From Schistosoma haematobium (Eukaryota > Platyhelminthes > Trematoda > Strigeidida > Schistosomatidae): 64,000 nt of DNA. Position numbers and translations under genes: made by a program. Positions within the stretch are counted from its first letter, which is position 1, and every line of letters starts with the position of its first letter. The stretch spans positions 76,994,364 through 77,058,363 of the forward strand of contig NC_067196.1 of assembly GCF_000699445.3 (NCBI RefSeq), read 5' to 3'. Under the pieces are notes generated by a model. The model did no database searches, was not told the DNA's origin, and was given only the letters and a program-made list of their open reading frames with translations. Of this stretch, positions 1-11,140 are shown one piece after another.

Positions 1-404
1 AAAACTATAATATCATTTCTGTTTGTCATGCTAAATATTTGGTTCAAACAATACCTTTTTCATTATTCAATTAAAACTGAAGTAGAATTAAATTAGATTA
101 CTTAGATTATATCCAGTTAGACTTTTGCTCATTTTGTAAATATCACTTCTCCGTTTTCATTGTATTATTTAAAATCAGTTGGTTTACAGTTTACAGGAGA
201 ATATTCTTATATTACAGTATTTCAAATTGTTGTGGCATTCAGATGTATTTTTGATTTCTTTAACTTCTTTATTCGTCATCAAAAAGAGATACAGTCTAAA
301 TAAAGAGGCAGAAAATGACATGTCAAAGGCTAACAATAATCAATCCACTTCGAGAGCACAAGCTGTCAGTCTTGTATTGAAACTCCTATACTTCCCTTCT
401 ATTT

Positions 405-482
405 GGAGTTGTACTGATGATGTTGTTCTGGAGAATGATGAAAGATCGACGATTAAATCACCAGCTCAGAGAACGAAGCTAC
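405..482 (-). repeat. Fragment of the GAGCTGGATGG foldback element
   Basis: Minus-strand match to the arm of the element at 22760-23490 (GAACGATGAAA...CCAGCTCAGAGAACAAA type), here decayed. It accounts for the end of the open frame 179-487. Confidence 0.6.
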
Positions 483-800
483 AGTAAGTTCATACATCTC
501 AGCTAAAAATCTTCTCCATCGTCGTAGTTAAAATATCTGGTTGGAATTTTTTTTAAAAATAACCTTTTATTGAGAATTTATTCCTTGATAAATGCAAACT
601 GAATCTTATATTTGTGCACAAAAGACCGATCTGCAAAAAGTGTTTCTTACATTTGGGGCTTATTAATTTTGATTGAGAATGCTTCCAGAAAATTCATAAT
701 ACCACTGCAAGTCATTCCAAAAATGTTCTTCAGTACATTAAATGGAAATTAAACCACTTTCCACTAATGAATCGAACATGGAAATAGGTTTTTTGATAAT

Positions 801-1030
801 TTAAGCCTGATATATATATATAAACATTTGGACCCATGACCTAAATTTCGGACTGTTTTCAGTCCGTAATGATACCCATTTATCCTTTATTGTAATGTCA
901 TGTAGGATATATAGACACCACTTATCAAAACTCGCTGTGTAATTAAACATTGAACAAAGTGCATTAATGGAGGTATTTTTTGATGAAGAAAATTCCCTCA
1001 TATGGTTAACATCCAGTTGATACACAACAC
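801..1030 (-). CDS. Possible terminal exon, unassigned
   Basis: A 76-codon frame opens right after an AACAAATTAG acceptor and reads VLYQLDVNHMREFSSSKNTS, then MFNYTASFDKWCLYILHD and TENSPKFRSWVQMF, before TAA. Its composition looks protein-like, and it lies downstream, on the same strand, of the coding segment at 2183-2734. Function unknown; it may be chance. Confidence 0.22.
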
Positions 1031-2182
1031 CTAATTTGTTTTAACTCACAGCGATACCTGACACTAGTCACGTAAATAATACAATTCAATTTTGCAAAAC
1101 AAACTTCAATATGACTTCTGTCACGTTTTACCTTCACGCTTAATTGCTTTCATTGCATATATTTAAACTTCTGTACGCAATAATTAATCAGAAAATTAAA
1201 CTTTGATCATTTTGATAGTAGTCCAAATAAGTTAAACGATAATTAATAAAAGTGAAATTATAGGTGACAATGTACTCAATGTTGTCAGTTTAATGTGGTG
1301 TACCGTAGGTCAAACTAACAGTCATGTTTACATTCATGTAGTCAATAAACTTGTCATATTATGATGTAATTTTTATTAAAAAACTACATTAGGCTGTGAA
1401 TTTTGCTATGACTAATTTTTATTCACCATGTCAGACTGCATTACTCCGGACATGCACCACATGCTGAAATGATATCCTAAGTCATAGGAAGCTTAATAAA
1501 AGATGTTGATTTTTTCGAAGTAGACCGTCAATAAATAACGATACTGGAGAAAGGCTTGTCATGCTGTAAACTATACGTCGACGCCTGAATGACTGTTGTC
1601 TTTAACTTCTAAAAAATATCGTTTGCCCTTTATTAGGTAAGTCTTACTGGCCTATAGTTTTTTTGAGTTTACAGGCTTAATTATTTATAGTCAATTATTT
1701 CTAGCTACATGTCTGTTCATATGAAGCAGTAATTAAGACACTTCTTTAATTTATTATATTTGTTTGTCGTATAATTCAGTTTCGTCAATATAATTATAGT
1801 TTTTGAAGGAAGTAATCAAGTACATCAATTTAGTTAGTAGGGGTGTTCATTTTACATTTCCGTCAGTGTGCTCAAGCGTGGAAATTAGAAAATGATCAGT
1901 ATGAGATTATGTACACGTCATGAAGTTACTAGTTCCTGGAAGCTGAAGTTAAGAACTTAGAACGTATTCAGTACAGGAAGAATCAAAAGGATGTGATAAT
2001 GGTGGACCATATTTATTATATTCTTCCTCGCCTAACGATATCACTAATTCATTTCATTAGTAGATGATACGTAAGATAATAGTCATATAGTCCCATAGAG
2101 ATAACTTTGCCTGAAACTCCCACAACCTAACAAATCATAGATCTATAGGAAAAACTTACGTTTGACAATTTTGTGTGTCGAG
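1031..2182. other. No gene seen
   Basis: AT-rich. If 801-1030 and 2183-2734 are one gene, this would be an intron, with a GTAAGT donor at about 2158 on the minus strand. Confidence 0.4.
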
Positions 2183-2734
2183 TTATTGACGTAATGGACG
2201 GTGATGGTCTTTCCAAAATTCTCTTGGACATATTTGACTCCCAGTTATTATCATCGATATAACAACTTCCGACTGGTCAACAATTAATCTCCTGAATGAG
2301 GAATCAATCTTCAGATACTTTTCATCGCAAGGATGGCTGTGGATAATCTTAGATGAAGCTAAAATACACCGGTTGAGATCATACAGCAAGCGAAACATGG
2401 CTTTGCAACCGGTAAACTTTGATGTATAAAGAAGCAAGCATACTAACAGTTATTTACCCTTTCATTCTCCACTTCCTTATCATGGTCCTCTGGCTTTCTT
2501 TTACGCCCAAAGCAACAGACATTCATTACATAGTGGGATCGGATTTCCGACTTTCCAATATTCAGCTTGCTTTCATGCACGAAGTGATGGTCCAAGTAAT
2601 CTAATAATATTATATGATACATCTTCAATGAAAAACGTTCTGCAATAGATCGATAACATCTCTGAATTTGTCCCAGGTTGTCAGGTGCCTGAGTCTCATA
2701 ATCCTTTTGAATAAACCAATGGTATCCGCAAGAC
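2183..2734 (-). CDS. Putative two-exon coding segment, gene not recognised
   Basis: Exon 2458-2734 follows a pyrimidine-rich TGATTTTCCAG acceptor and reads 92 codons (SCGYHWFIQKDYETQAPDNL ... GRKRKPEDHDKEVENER) up to a GTAAAT donor. A 41-base intron, a size common in schistosome genes, leads to exon 2183-2416, in matching phase 0, reading FTGCKAMFRLLYDLNRCILA ... WKDHHRPLRQ and a stop. The region is less AT-rich than its surroundings. No signal peptide or membrane segment is evident and I know no family for it. The first exon starts in phase 1, so upstream exons would be needed. A GTAAGT donor at about 2158 suggests a different 3' structure in another frame (FGKTITVHYVNNSTHKIVK). It could be a pseudogene or a fragment of a mobile element. 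Confidence 0.4.
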
Positions 2735-3732
2735 CTGGAAAATCAGTATTAGTTTGACTCGTTGATGGAATAGGGTTATCCATAATATTGAAGAGAATAA
2801 CAAATCGGAGATCGTCTTCTTTCACTGCTCTCAATAACATCACAAATGACAATTAGGAACGAACATGCGAATAGTTAGAAAATCCCAAGTGGCAGTACTT
2901 TAGGTAAAAAACGCTTACTCTGGTTTCTGATATCTATAAAATAATACTCAAAACAAAATGAATTAACATTTAATCATATGCAGCACGTAAGCACACCAAA
3001 AAGAATACACTGACCTGAGCAGCAGTAGCAAAAACCGAGAAAACCCTAACACTTGGATTATCACATAAATTGTGGAATTCCAGTTCAATAAAGGATTAAA
3101 TTTTGCAGTGACACCAAAAAGCCAATGAAAGAACAGACAAAACGAGGCAAGCAGGTTGCCACTGCTTACAAAGATGGCAAAAATGTTAATTTCTGCTTCA
3201 TTCTGACTGGACGCTAAGTCTGATTGCCAAAATTACGAACTGAAGTTGAGTTTATTTCCAGCCAAGATTATCACATTTAGAATGAACCAATACATAATCG
3301 GTATTATACAACATTCATGTAAAATACTACATATTTTTTTAATTAGGGTAGCTGCATTAGCTTGACACTATTCTGTAAATTGTTGACAATCCTAAAACAC
3401 CTCTCTTACACACAAGTTTGTTTACGGTTAATTTTATCAAGCCCTTCAATTAACTTACTTAACATACGATGTTATTAGAACAGTTGAAATTTTTATATCT
3501 TGGCATATTATCTGTATAAGTATGTGTACTTGATCATGTGTGATAGCCTACACACATATCTCTCGAGCCTAAATGTTAGCTGCTTTAAATCGCTGGATGA
3601 ATCATTCGCTTTCTTATATATGCATGTGCTTACAACTTATTCATCCAAACAATTAAATATAAACGTAACGAAGTACAGCGAATCTGTCTTCGATTACAAT
3701 TAACTAATAAATAATCCTAAAATATTATTCTC
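2735..3732. other. No gene assigned
   Basis: A 15-base stretch at about 2922-2936 (minus) sits between a TTTATAG acceptor and a GTAAGC donor and could be a micro-exon, but this is weak. The frame 2625-2852 (minus) overlaps the putative exon in another phase. Nothing else stands out. Confidence 0.35.
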
Positions 3733-3975
3733 TTCAATGGTTAAGAACATAAGTCAGCTGAAGCTAGACCACGATGGTAAACCTGGAGGCACTGGACGGC
3801 CGTCTCGTTCTATTGTGGGACTCCTCAGCAGTGTGCACCCACGACCTCGCCTCCTGCGAGATTCAAACCTCGGACCTACTGGTTCCGCGCGCGAAGACTT
3901 AACCATCAAACCACTGAGCCGGTATCCAACGGTGTTAATGTCTAACTTCAACTAGTCGCTCAATTTCGTGGATTA
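3733..3975 (-). mobile_element. tRNA-promoter hammerhead SINE, 5'-truncated copy
   Basis: Read on the minus strand it has the family order: lead sequence, a pol III A-box-like stretch, a B-box relative, a hammerhead region, and the 3' tail. The ribozyme core keeps CTGAGGAG, but GAAA is changed to GAGA, so it should be inactive. The open frames on both strands here are repeat-derived. Confidence 0.8.
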
Positions 3976-4465
3976 GTTTAAATTATGCAACGTAGCAACT
4001 TCTTGATTTAACAACTACTTTGAATATTAATAATCCTCTTTCTTCCAATTACTCAATGTTAATTTAAATGTCATTATGTATTTATTACGTAACATATCTA
4101 CTTGATTAGTATTATATGATTATTGTAAATCATATATATATATCAGTGTAGAGCCATGATGAAAAACTAATTGAAAAGAAATTTCTTCGCTCAATTCGTT
4201 CCTTCCTTATTTATCAAATGTTAGAAGGACCAAAATTATCAAATATTAAATAGAAATTTATTGGTAAAATTATTGTAATTAATTAGTTATTATTATAATG
4301 TCTAAAATTACAAAATAATTGCATATACACCATATAGTCAACCTTGTGATTGAATTACATGTACATTATATATGGATAAAATCATTCAAATGTTGAATAT
4401 TATGCTACAGGGATCTAACAAAATCTATGATTCAGTATACATAGATTATACAAAAAATATTAATA

Positions 4466-4560
4466 TTCTGATGGAGTGTTGTTCTCTGAGCTGGATAGTT
4501 TAATTGTGGAATTCTCATTGTTCTTCTGAACGACATCATTAGCACAAAATTCAGGTATTT
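4466..4560 (+). repeat. Fragment of the GAGCTGGATGG foldback element
   Basis: Forward arm: TTCTCTGAGCTGGATAG, then CATTGTTCTTCTGAACGACA and a short remainder. Confidence 0.65.
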
Positions 4561-4673
4561 AGTATTATTGAAGAATTAGTTCTTCAAATGGAGACTTTGA
4601 ATAGTCATAATATTTTGTTTATTTATCATCATTTTCATTGATTAATTTTAAAATATTCCGAAAAAATATTATC

Positions 4674-4912
4674 AGAAGGGGTTTGTGGAGATTTTAGAAA
4701 TTTCACAGATTGAAATCATGAGTCAATTGAAGCTAGACCACCATGGAAAACCTGGGAGCGAGACTGATAGGTCCTGGGTTCGAATCTCGCGGGGTGCGGG
4801 ATTGTGGATGCGCACTCCTGAGGAGTTCCATACTATGACGAAACGGCCGTCCAGTGCTTCCAGGTTTTCCATGGTGGTCTAGCTTCAATTGATTCATGAT
4901 TTCAATCTGTGA
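4674..4912 (+). mobile_element. Hammerhead SINE, foldback copy with best-preserved core
   Basis: About 50 bases at 4704-4754 are repeated inverted at 4860-4912 almost perfectly, so both ends are the family's 3' tail. Between them lie a perfect B box (GGTTCGAATCTCGC, 4778-4791) and a hammerhead core: CTGAGGA at 4818-4824 and GAAAC at 4840-4844. Stem III is the self-complementary ACGGCCGT and stem I is GCACTC against CAGTGC (one mismatch next to the core). Stem II keeps about three pairs. Confidence 0.8.
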
Positions 4913-5061
4913 GAAAAATATTGACAGTGAAAAATTCAATTTTCTATTTTTGATTGGCATTATTTTTTTCTCATTAATTATGTAATACAACTCTTATTAC
5001 AAACATAATGTGAAATATTCATTGTTATTTAAATTCTCAATTAATTAATATTTTTTTACAA

Positions 5062-5427
5062 TAGTTGAGATTATTAGTCAATTAAAGCTAGACCACCGTG
5101 AAAAACCTGGAAGCACTGGACGGCCATTTTGTCCTATTGTTGGACTCTTCAGTAGTGCGCAACTACGATGCTGTCCTCCAGGATTTAAACCAAAGACCTA
5201 TCGATCTCGCACGCAAACGCATAACCTCTAGACCATTGAGCTGGCCGGCATCTAACAGTGTTAATGTTTAACTTCAACTAACCCACGAAATTGAGCGACA
5301 CACACACCACTGTTTTCATTGAGTTACAATCTCACACCAGAACTGGTTGAACTCCATTGGTCATTGCTTATCACTAGAACTCCAGGATATACCTCTTGGA
5401 GACCTTCACTAGTGAGCATATGATGAT
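5062..5427 (-). mobile_element. Hammerhead SINE, nearly full-length copy
   Basis: On the minus strand it starts with the family 5' lead (CATATGCTCACTAGTGAAGG and onwards), passes an A-box-like TGGTCTAGAGG and a decayed B box, and ends in the tail. Its ribozyme region has CTGAAGAG, but GAAA is AAAA, so it should be dead. Its 5' start abuts the 3' end of the next copy exactly at 5427/5428. Confidence 0.8.
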
Positions 5428-5650
5428 TACTATCAGAAGGGGCTTTTGTGGAGATTTTAGTAACCTTATAGTTGAATTCACGAGTCAATTGACGCTAGAC
5501 CATTATAGAAAACCTCCGAGCACTGGACCATATTTCACATCATTATAGGGTTATGAAGATTGTTGAGTTTTTATTAAGATCATGAATTGAACAATGATTT
5601 TCGGTTTACAATAGTGGTCTAAAATTGATTGCTTCATAATCTCAATATTT
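5428..5650. mobile_element. Hammerhead SINE 3'-end fragments, inverted
   Basis: Bases 5428-5537 are the reverse complement of the family 3' tail, starting TATCAGAAGGGGC. Bases 5560-5650 carry a decayed tail in the other direction (GTGGTCTAAAATTGATTGC). The ribozyme and promoter parts are absent. Confidence 0.65.
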
Positions 5651-5834
5651 TATTTCCTATAATAGTTCTTTCTTAGATTTTGTTTATTTTAAATATTTTC
5701 TAAGATCGTAAAAATCGATTGTCAGTATAACAAAAATATTAAGTGAAAATTGTACTTTTGATTGGAATGATAGCTATGAAAAACAAGATTTAAAAAGTCT
5801 TGCGTTTACTTAAACAAATCTGATCAAGTTCAAG

Positions 5835-6115
5835 TTTTCTGAAGAAATGGTTTACACTGAGTTACGAAACACCAGAAAATTTAATTTTTCTATTAGACAT
5901 TACAAACTTATTATATTTTATCTATAACAATCCACTCAATGCTCAATTTATTTGAAATTATCAAGTCAAACCTTGGTAATGATACCTTCCAACTAAACTG
6001 TTTTATATTGGTAATTTAAACTAATTTGGTAACTAAGATTTTTAAATTTAACAGGTTCTAGGTAGCTCTGAAGAACTAAGCTAAGTAAAATGAATCCATG
6101 CTACTCTGATAATAT
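5835..6115 (+). repeat. Interspersed repeat with CGAAAC-type core, plus ribozyme-motif relative
   Basis: 5835-5992 matches the repeats at 7095-7265, 49070-49215 and 50222-50385 (ACGAAACACCAG, TTTTTCTATT, CAAACCTTGGTAATGATACC). 6060-6115 resembles 45481-45540 (AAAATGAATCCATGCTA). Confidence 0.5.
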
Positions 6116-7094
6116 CTCATATGTTTAACAGTTAACTCAATTGTTCGTTACTATTCGTTATATAAAAAGCATGATAATCGAACAAATGTTAAACACACTT
6201 TATATTCGTATGAGCAAAAGAGTTTAAAATGAAGTCCAATTGAAGTCTTATCGAGTAATCCTAGTACTAGTTCCTGTAGCAAATAAATAAAGTTCATATT
6301 TAGACGTAATTTTATTAGGAAATAATATATGATAAGAAATCATTAGAAATCAAGGTGTAATGAGCTTTCGCTTTGTTCAAAATTTACATTCATAAGTCTC
6401 ACATTATCTAACATACCTATACGTATTTAGTCATAATTCTTCAGCTGCTATTATTTCTTGACTTATTGAAATCATTCTTGTTCACAAGAACAGAGATTTT
6501 TCAACTTACATCTCTTTCTGTTTCAAGTTACTGCCACATTTTTAGCTTGCTAACAAAGCATTTTACACACACTTTGGCTAATGACTCAAGTATCATTCCA
6601 GTCAAATCACTGTCACATTAGTTAAGTGTACATTCATAATTTGATCTAACGATTTATCATTTGCAAGTAACATTATGTATAACTATTCATACTGATTTTT
6701 CTAAACATTCACTTTATTTTACACATATTTATTTATAAGTAGTAATATTTTAGTACACTTAAATTTTATTCCCCCATAGAATAAAGATAATATAAACGGT
6801 TTATCTTAAAGAATAGATTGAACCTTTTATGTTAGTTCAATGCAACTTTATTATCCTACACTTATTTTTAATTAGATATTTTAGATTGATTTAACTGAGA
6901 ATGGATTTTATCCTATTTTATTGACAATTCCTGGAAACGTTCAGATTTATAAAAAAGGAAATCTTATCAAGCTCAATGAGTAGAAAATACGATTTCTAAT
7001 GTATCGCATTTAATGGTAAGTTATTACTTCAAAGTAACTAGTTAGTTAAATGTATAGAAACAGCACTTGTGTTAATTTAATTCATTCATTTGTT
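6116..7094. other. No gene or known repeat seen
   Basis: AT-rich sequence without long frames or recognised repeats. Confidence 0.5.
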
Positions 7095-7265
7095 TATTCA
7101 CTTTGAAGAAACTTCTTACACTAATTTGCAATTTATTGGAAATTTGATTTTCTACTCATTTCGATATTATAATTATATCATTTAGTTTATGAATAATAAT
7201 TCACTACAATTGCTTAGTCTATATGAAATTATCGGGACAAATTTTGATGATGATGATAACCTATC
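7095..7265 (+). repeat. Interspersed repeat, decayed
   Basis: Same family as 5835-5992: TGATTTTCTACTCATT, ATGAAATTATCGGGACAAAT, ATGATAACC in the same order. Confidence 0.4.
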
Positions 7266-7309
7266 AAGCTCATCTGTAATAACATTTCATTTCGAACAGA
7301 TATAGTTGA

Positions 7310-7545
7310 TAGTTAAAAATTGAACATTTAAAGGATTATAAGTAAAGATGGATAGTGACTAGCACTGGAATCTATAATGCGCATTACTTCCCATTTGAGA
7401 CTCGTCAGCAGGATGTACTTGTGTCTCAGATTTGATGTTTCCTCGAGCCCAGTGCCATTCGCTTCAAATGCCATCGCGTTTCCCACTTAGCTACTTAGTC
7501 CTGATGGCCATTTGTTTGGGCGATGAGGGTCTGCAGGAAAGCTGT
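7310..7545 (-). mobile_element. Sm-alpha hammerhead SINE, decayed copy
   Basis: Minus-strand copy of the schistosome Sm-alpha repeat. It shows the pol III-like segment, then CATCCTGCTGACGAGTCTC of the ribozyme; the 3' core is lost (GGGAAGTAATGC for the usual GGACGAAACGCG). ATTCCAGTGCTAGTCAC and the end of the unit follow. Confidence 0.75.
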
Positions 7546-7560
7546 GAATCACATGTGAAG

Positions 7561-7672
7561 AAATTCGAACACTTCACTTCTAATTGAAGTTTGTGCTGAT
7601 GATGTCATTCAAAAGAACGATGAAAGCTTCACGACCAAGCCATCCAGCTCAGAGAACAAAACTCCATCAAAA
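7561..7672 (-). repeat. Arm of the GAGCTGGATGG foldback element
   Basis: Reversed arm, well preserved: TTGTGCTGATGATGTCATTC, GAACGATGAAAGC, CATCCAGCTCAGAGAACAAA. It immediately follows the Sm-alpha copy. Confidence 0.7.
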
Positions 7673-9479
7673 TTGTGGTATACAACAGCATAGTCTCGTT
7701 AACGATCAGGTCATATTTTTTATGCGATCATTTAGTGAATTTATGATATGAGAGGTTGATTTTATTAAATTAGTTAACTTACCTTTATTCATTTCTTGTT
7801 ACAATATATTCTATATTGTTTATTTAGAATTTTGATGAATATCAGTTACTTAACATACATTTGGTTTTAATACTATACTATGATGATACATTTGAATATT
7901 TTGCTACTTTCAAAGTAATGTTACCTAAACTATCTAAACAAGATAATTCTTTTGGTATCTAACAATTTAGCTTTTTTTGTGATGCACGTTATATTGGTGG
8001 ATAGTTTAGAAAACCATATTTGTATATTAGCTAGTACCTACCTGTACGGTGAAGCAAAAGTATAGTTAAAACTGTCAACAGTTTGATTTTAGATTATTTA
8101 ATATAAACGGGCCTACAGTTAAGATGGAGTAATCATTTACAGTAATATATTGTGGTAATTGTTATCTACCTGAACCCGTCAGATATTGTTCGTTTATATA
8201 TGTTGTTCTAAATTCGATATGCTTAATATCCTACATATACTCGATAGGCAATTGTTGTAAAACTATCTGTACAGACTTAAACGATAATTTTTAGAAAACT
8301 TATTAGTTCTTTCATGCATCTAGCGTATATTGTCCTGATATGTTGTCATATAATCAGAAAAATTGAGTAAGAATGTGAGTCAAATTTGAAACTCGTTTGC
8401 GCAAAGTACATCTATATCATCAATTATTGTAAGATATAAACAAAATGGTGATGGTTGTTCGAAAGTAGTTATCAACTGTCGGTTTGAGAGATTAAAATAT
8501 CGAAGGCCAATGTTTTAGTAATGCATGTGTTTTGGCGATGAGGGTCATAAACTATAAGGATTGAGTTTCAATCTCATTTCCAAAATCAACACTTGAATAC
8601 AGGAACACTAGGACGGGTAATATGAAAATTATGCTTTACACCTTACTTCTAGTCACAATCCAACTTCGGGAAATCTTGGTTATGTGTTACACTGAACACA
8701 GTCAACTCAAATGAAGTCAATTCGACCAAAAACATTAACCTGATTGAAGGATATAGAATGTATCTATCTAAATAAGCATTATCTATACTTTCCAAATATA
8801 AAATTTCAAGCCTAGAAATAATCCTTCAAGTATTAATATACAATTTTTACAGGGAAAACGAATAATGGATTTATTTCTTTTCAACTTGACATATATGAGT
8901 CGTTGTGAAATATATTCATTATGACATTAAAGTTCGTTTTAATTGTTCAATGGAATAATTCATTTAACACTTAACATTAAATACTGTAACTTGGATTTCA
9001 GTAATATATAAGTTTAACAATAAAAAAACATAATAATACATCCATTATGACATTAAATAAGAAGGATTAGTTCAGAGAAGAGTTCTCTTTTCGGTGAATT
9101 CATTTTCAAAGCTGTACAATCGCAAATATATATATATATATACTTATTTTTACAGGATGATAATAATACTGATAATAAATTTCTGTTAGACATGTTGATA
9201 GTAAGATTAAATAAACAAAGGTATTAAAATATTTTTTATAAAACAAGGAAAGTTTAATAATCGTTTGATTGTTAATGGCTTAAGTATTGATCAAAAAGAT
9301 AGATAGGGGAATTATCATTGAGAAAGGAGGGCTCAACATGATAAGATGAAATATTGAAATTGAGATTAAATGTGATCAGAACCAAAATAAACCAGTTGGG
9401 GGTAGAAGGTTTAAGGGGAAGATGGAAGGTGAATCAGATGGATGTAGAGGAAGAAGATTATGAAGAAAGAGAAAAAAAA
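7673..9479. other. No gene seen
   Basis: Holds a short TA run near 9128. A stretch at 8185-8225 (TATATATGTTGTTCTAAAT) recurs at 62560-62585, so an old dispersed repeat is likely. The frame 9354-9641 overlaps the Penelope-like remnant on the other strand. Confidence 0.45.
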
Positions 9480-10385
9480 TTATATGACATTAGAACAATG
9501 GTTGAAGGAGTCGTTTTTGCAGACATAATTCTGGTTTTTTCCAGATGTATGGCTAATGCTTCGGCAATGCAGAGAAGAGGCAGCCTAATATTCCTCTTTT
9601 TAGCCACGCCGGACAATGTTCTTGGGTTTTTTTTTGGATAAAGTACGCATCGAACGACCTATATGCCTGGTTCTACATGAGCAGGTTAATTGATTAATGC
9701 ACACTGAGTTGGTCAGATGCGATAATATTGATCAACAATGATCGACTGGAGAATACTATTCGTAATGTTGCTGCAAAGAACGTTCTTTTTAAAGAATCAG
9801 AAGTTCTCCTTTTTAATATGTATGTGGCTTTGTCACCCTTGAATTCGATGTTCATGTATAAAGTTTTCTTTTCTACTGTAATTATTTGTGTTTTAGACGT
9901 TTTCGGTTTTATGTTCTTATGAATGAACATCGAATGATACCCGTTTCTAATATGTATCTCTTTCAAGAGGCCCAATTATCCATCAATGAATTAGGGACTA
10001 CAGATTCTTCGTATTCTTGTAGCGAGTGTAACTATCTAGTTTCTTTTTCGACTGATAGGGACGCAGTTGTGGAAACTTAATAGTTGGCCATTCCACATGG
10101 GTTTCCTGTAGATAGATCTTCTTAGAGTACCATTTCGCTTTCTTTTCATTTCAACATCAAGAAAGTGGATATTTTGTTTGTTTTCAACTTCTAGTGTGAA
10201 TTTTATTGCTGGGTGACAATTATTAAATGTCGTTAGAAGATGATTTGAGTCATATTTGTTGTCACAAATGATAAAGATATCATCTACGTACCTTTTATAA
10301 AAGTGGAGGTTTTCGATTATCGTTTTAAGCTAGTTGCTTTCTAAACTAGCCATTTATTTACATAATGTATCAATGTTTACGCCCA
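9480..10385 (-). pseudogene. Penelope-like element: reverse transcriptase and GIY-YIG remnant
   Basis: Minus-strand frames give MASLESN (then a stop), LHFYKRYVDDIFIICDNKY with the catalytic YVDD at 10279-10290, NIHFLDVEM and RRSIYRKPMWN, all in Penelope-like order. A frameshift leads to 9694-9975: LYMNIEFKGDKATYILKRR, then FFAATLRIVFSS. The nuclease is reduced to CSCRTRHIGRSMRT near 9640-9680 with stops after it. 5' truncated and non-functional. Confidence 0.85.
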
Positions 10386-10507
10386 AACTAATAAAATTAC
10401 CTTATAATTGACTGGTTATTTGTATATCATCATGTTTATAGCTATTATGAAATATAATTAGATAATGATATTTATTTATGAACTAGAATGATGATGACAA
10501 TAATGCT

Positions 10508-10590
10508 TTTGATAGAGTTTTGTTCTTTGACCTTCGAGAATAACACTCTATCAAAATCCTCCACTTGAACTATAAATCTTCTTCACCATG
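10508..10590. repeat. Internally deleted foldback fragment
   Basis: Starts like the foldback arm (GATAGAGTTTTGTTCTTTGA) and ends with its reversed outer end (AAAATCCTCCACTTGAAC). Confidence 0.5.
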
Positions 10591-10929
10591 ACAAAAATGT
10601 ATATGTGCTATTAATTGATTTCTTTAAAAACCAATTTACTATTACATATAACAATGGATGTTCTGATTACTTTATCAATACACTTCATTGTATTTTTGTC
10701 TGGATTATAAGTGTGCGATTTATAAATAAATAAAAGAAAAACGAGATAAAGTTTCCTTATTAATTTTGAATTAATGAATAACTGAACAGATGAGTATATA
10801 TATATTTTCGTGTAAACAAAATAAGGATACCAGTATTGTGGGATTTCTAGATTACTCACCATCTTCTTTCTGTGTAAAAGTCATCTACTAAGAAAATTAA
10901 TATCAGAGAAAAATAGTTCGTGAATTCGT

Positions 10930-11140
10930 TGAGGTCAGACATTAACACCTTTGAATGCTAGCTCAGTGATTTGAAGGTTAAGCGTTCGCGTGCGAGACCG
11001 ACAGTTCCGTAGTTTGAATCCCGCAAGCGGGATTGTAGATGCGCACTGCTGAGGAGTTCCACAATAGGACGGAACGGCCGTTCAGTACTTCCATGTTTTT
11101 TTATGGTGGTCTGACATCAGTCAGTTCATGATCTCAATCA
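10930..11140 (+). mobile_element. Hammerhead SINE copy
   Basis: It carries the A-box region, a B-box relative (AGTTTGAATCCCGC) and a hammerhead region with stem I GCACTG and core CTGAGGAG. The GAAA is replaced by GGAA, which should abolish cleavage. The 3' tail is the variant GTTCATGATCTCAATC type. Confidence 0.8.

Noticed and set aside
3754..3951. Overlapping open frames on both strands
   Set aside because: They lie wholly within a SINE copy; similar frames recur at 4685, 4733, 13535, 13573, 56032 and 61322 for the same reason.
4770..4800. Possible tRNA gene (good B box)
   Set aside because: Only the promoter-like boxes are present; no cloverleaf or acceptor pairing, and the same sequence recurs as a SINE.
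8520..8640. Possible extra Sm-alpha copy (GCGATGAGGGTC shared with 7530)
   Set aside because: Only about a dozen bases agree; the remainder cannot be aligned by eye.
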